DNA of 14,369 nucleotides from Deltaproteobacteria bacterium. GTDB taxonomy: Bacteria; Desulfobacterota; DSM-4660; Desulfatiglandales; HGW-15. The notes beneath the pieces were generated by a model that ran no database searches, was not told the origin of the DNA, and saw nothing but the letters and a program-made list of their open reading frames with translations. Of this stretch, positions 13,105 through 14,369 are shown piece by piece (positions within the stretch are counted from its first letter, which is position 1; each line of letters starts with the position of its first letter). The position numbers and the translations under genes are program-made. Where the stretch lies: positions 3,604,861-3,619,229 of the forward strand of contig CP070840.1 of assembly GCA_020342025.1 (NCBI GenBank). The letters are read 5' to 3'.

Positions 13105-13782
13105 ATGAAAAGCCATTCACCCAATTGTGCGATATGTCCCTTTGACGTGTCAGTGAGAGTCTGCAGGAATGAAGATGGCGAAGCGCCTTCTACGTGTCCC
13201 ACCCTCAACGAGAAAGGGCTCCTCAAAAGATGCCTAAAAGAATATGAAAAAGCTGAGTTGCTGGAATTTGCGAAACAGGCATCGATCCAGGAAGCGGAAG
13301 GATATGTGGACCGAGATCGAGGGTATGCCCATGTAAGACCCATAAAACCGCGCATCGTTGAGATCATTGAATTCGCCAACAGGATGGATTACAAGCGTCT
13401 TGGGCTTGTTTTTTGTGTGGGTCTTCGCAAAGAGGCCAAGGTCGTTGAAAAAATCTTTTCAGAGAAGGGGTTTGAGATGATTTCGGTCGTGTGCAAGGTG
13501 GGGCGGGTTCCCAAAGAGAAGATTGGCGTTCGTGATGATCAAAAGGTGGCCATTGGATCTTTTGAGTCCATGTGCAATCCGGTTCTACAGGCTTTAATAG
13601 TGAACGATGAAAAAACAGATTTCAACATTCTGCTCGGTCTGTGTGTGGGCCACGATTCCCTGTTTCTCAAGTATGCAGAGGCGCCTTGTACAGTTCTCGC
13701 CGTTAAGGATCGCGTACTTGTCCACAACCCATTGGCCGCTGTCTATAATATTGATCTTTATTATCGTTACCTTAAGGCGTGA
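13105..13782 (+). CDS. DUF1847 cysteine-rich protein
   Basis: A 225-residue protein with the full DUF1847 pattern. An N-terminal Cys cluster (C8-x2-C11, C20, C31-P) probably binds metal. The core then shows FANRMDYKRLGLVFCVGLRKE (87-110 region, C104), SVVCKVG (C130), MCNPVLQA (C157), GLCVGHDSLF (C180, H184) and VKDRVLVHNPLAA (200-212). The family occurs mostly in anaerobes, and no reaction has been assigned to it as far as I know; the conserved Cys and His residues suggest metal binding or redox chemistry. The ATG at 13105 has GGAG seven bases upstream; the earlier ATG at 13078 would place that RBS inside the coding region. It is transcribed divergently from the redox operon and is followed 13 bases later by a trmO-like gene, so those two are likely co-transcribed. 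Family assignment is strong; function is unknown. Confidence 0.88.
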   Translation: MKSHSPNCAICPFDVSVRVCRNEDGEAPSTCPTLNEKGLLKRCLKEYEKAELLEFAKQASIQEAEGYVDRDRGYAHVRPIKPRIVEIIEFANRMDYKRLGLVFCVGLRKEAKVVEKIFSEKGFEMISVVCKVGRVPKEKIGVRDDQKVAIGSFESMCNPVLQALIVNDEKTDFNILLGLCVGHDSLFLKYAEAPCTVLAVKDRVLVHNPLAAVYNIDLYYRYLKA

Positions 13783-13795
13783 GGATCTTAGGAAG

Positions 13796-14239
13796 ATGGG
13801 GATTTGCAAAATGGAAGGGCACTTTAGAATCTTTCCTGTGGGCATGGTGAGGAAACGAGATAAACGTGTCACGATCGAGATTAATCAGGCGTATGAAGAC
13901 GGCCTCTTGGGGTTAGATCAAAATTCCCACATCATCGTCTTATCCTGGTTCCAAAAAAGTGACACTCCAGCGAAGAGAAAGACATTGCAGGTCCATCCGA
14001 GAAGGAATAAAGCGAATCCTTTGACAGGGGTCTTCGCGACCCGTTCCCCGGTGAGGCCCAATCCCATTAGCATCAGCGCATGCAAGATATTATCGATTGA
14101 AGGCAGGCGGATCCATGTGGATGCCATTGATGCGTTCGATGGGACGCCGGTCATTGACATCAAACCTTATGTCCCCAGACTCGACGCCATCTCAGACGTG
14201 AGCATGCCAGCGTGGGCGGAAGAAAGGCCTCACGATTAG
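13796..14239 (+). CDS. trmO: TrmO-like (TsaA family) tRNA N6-methyltransferase, short form
   Basis: A 147-residue protein of the TsaA/TrmO beta-barrel family, which uses S-adenosylmethionine to methylate N6 of threonylcarbamoyladenosine at tRNA position 37. The signature GVFATRSPVRPNPISIS (about 78-94) and the FDGTPVIDIKPYVP block (114-127) are intact. Escherichia coli TrmO is about 235 residues with an extra C-terminal domain; this one has only the catalytic domain, as in many archaeal and anaerobe homologues, some of which may have other methyl-transfer roles. The ATG at 13796 follows AGGA closely; an in-frame ATG at 13811 is an alternative. An open frame extends upstream to 13607 but overlaps the DUF1847 gene and lacks family similarity there. 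It sits 13 bases after DUF1847 and is probably co-transcribed with it. The tRNA role is the family default, not shown here. Confidence 0.88.
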   Translation: MGICKMEGHFRIFPVGMVRKRDKRVTIEINQAYEDGLLGLDQNSHIIVLSWFQKSDTPAKRKTLQVHPRRNKANPLTGVFATRSPVRPNPISISACKILSIEGRRIHVDAIDAFDGTPVIDIKPYVPRLDAISDVSMPAWAEERPHD

Positions 14240-14260
14240 ATCCTCGATCTGTTCCTCTCC

Positions 14261-14287
14261 TTGACAATTGTTCAAAAACACTATACT
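14261..14287 (+). promoter_or_regulatory. Candidate promoter for a gene beyond the window
   Basis: A perfect TTGACA (14261-14266) is followed after 15 bases by TATACT (14282-14287). The spacing is short of the optimum 17, so strength is uncertain. A TATAAT also occurs at 14352-14357 without a well-spaced -35 box. No gene is seen in the remaining 130 bases after 14239. Confidence 0.35.
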
Positions 14288-14369
14288 TTTCCCACATCTT
14301 CCATAAACAATGGGAAAGTTCTCATTGCTTTTTGAAATACCGGAATTGAGCTATAATTGTTTGTTTTTC

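Noticed and set aside
14332..14357. TTGAAA and TATAAT as a promoter at the right edge
   Set aside because: The spacer is only 14 bases, and the gene it would serve lies outside the window.
1..14369. CRISPR arrays, tRNA or rRNA genes, transposase genes
   Set aside because: No regularly spaced repeats, cloverleaf-like segments or transposase motifs were seen on either strand.

Overview
The window looks like a piece of the chromosome of a strictly anaerobic bacterium, most likely a Desulfobacterota (sulfate-reducing or syntrophic) species. This rests on gene content: a tungsten-type aldehyde ferredoxin oxidoreductase, a corrinoid methyl-transfer cassette, HdrD-like and polyferredoxin-like iron-sulfur proteins, and interspersed short palindromic repeats. 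The taxon is an inference; no rRNA or marker gene is present.

Left end (1-441): the C-terminus of an aldehyde dehydrogenase of the 1-pyrroline-5-carboxylate dehydrogenase type, then a spacer with a long imperfect hairpin repeat. Plus-strand cassette (442-4589): two tandem, closely related URO-D-fold methyltransferase-like proteins, a cobalamin-binding corrinoid protein with an intact D-x-H-x-x-G site, and a CobW-type GTPase. This resembles a corrinoid-dependent demethylation module in which a methyltransferase moves a methyl group to or from the cobalt of the corrinoid protein. No reductive activator of the corrinoid is visible here.

Minus-strand operon (12632 down to 4761): in order of transcription, a GlcD-like FAD-linked oxidase, an HdrD/GlcF-like iron-sulfur protein, an NAD(P)H/FAD oxidoreductase, a four-cluster [4Fe-4S] protein, an AOR-family tungstoenzyme, and an Old-Yellow-Enzyme-type flavoprotein that keeps its 4Fe-4S motif but stops where the FAD/NAD(P)H half of 2,4-dienoyl-CoA reductase would begin. 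The AOR, polyferredoxin and FAD subunits match the layout of the three-subunit AorABC enzymes, which oxidise aldehydes with NAD+ or run in reverse. With GlcD/GlcF this suggests a route from a hydroxylated substrate through an aldehyde to an acid, plus an ene-reduction step. Upstream lies a decayed GntR-family regulator (12672-12910), frameshifted and lacking its N-terminus, but with a palindromic GntR-like operator and an overlapping promoter candidate still in place.

Right end (13105-14239): a plus-strand pair, a DUF1847 cysteine-rich protein and a TrmO-like tRNA methyltransferase, then a possible promoter for a gene beyond the window.

Taken together, the two large cassettes could serve use of a methoxylated or other methylated organic compound (demethylation, then oxidation and reduction of the carbon skeleton). 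That link is inferred from proximity only. Several start codons were chosen downstream of the longest possible start because a Shine-Dalgarno sequence fits them better.
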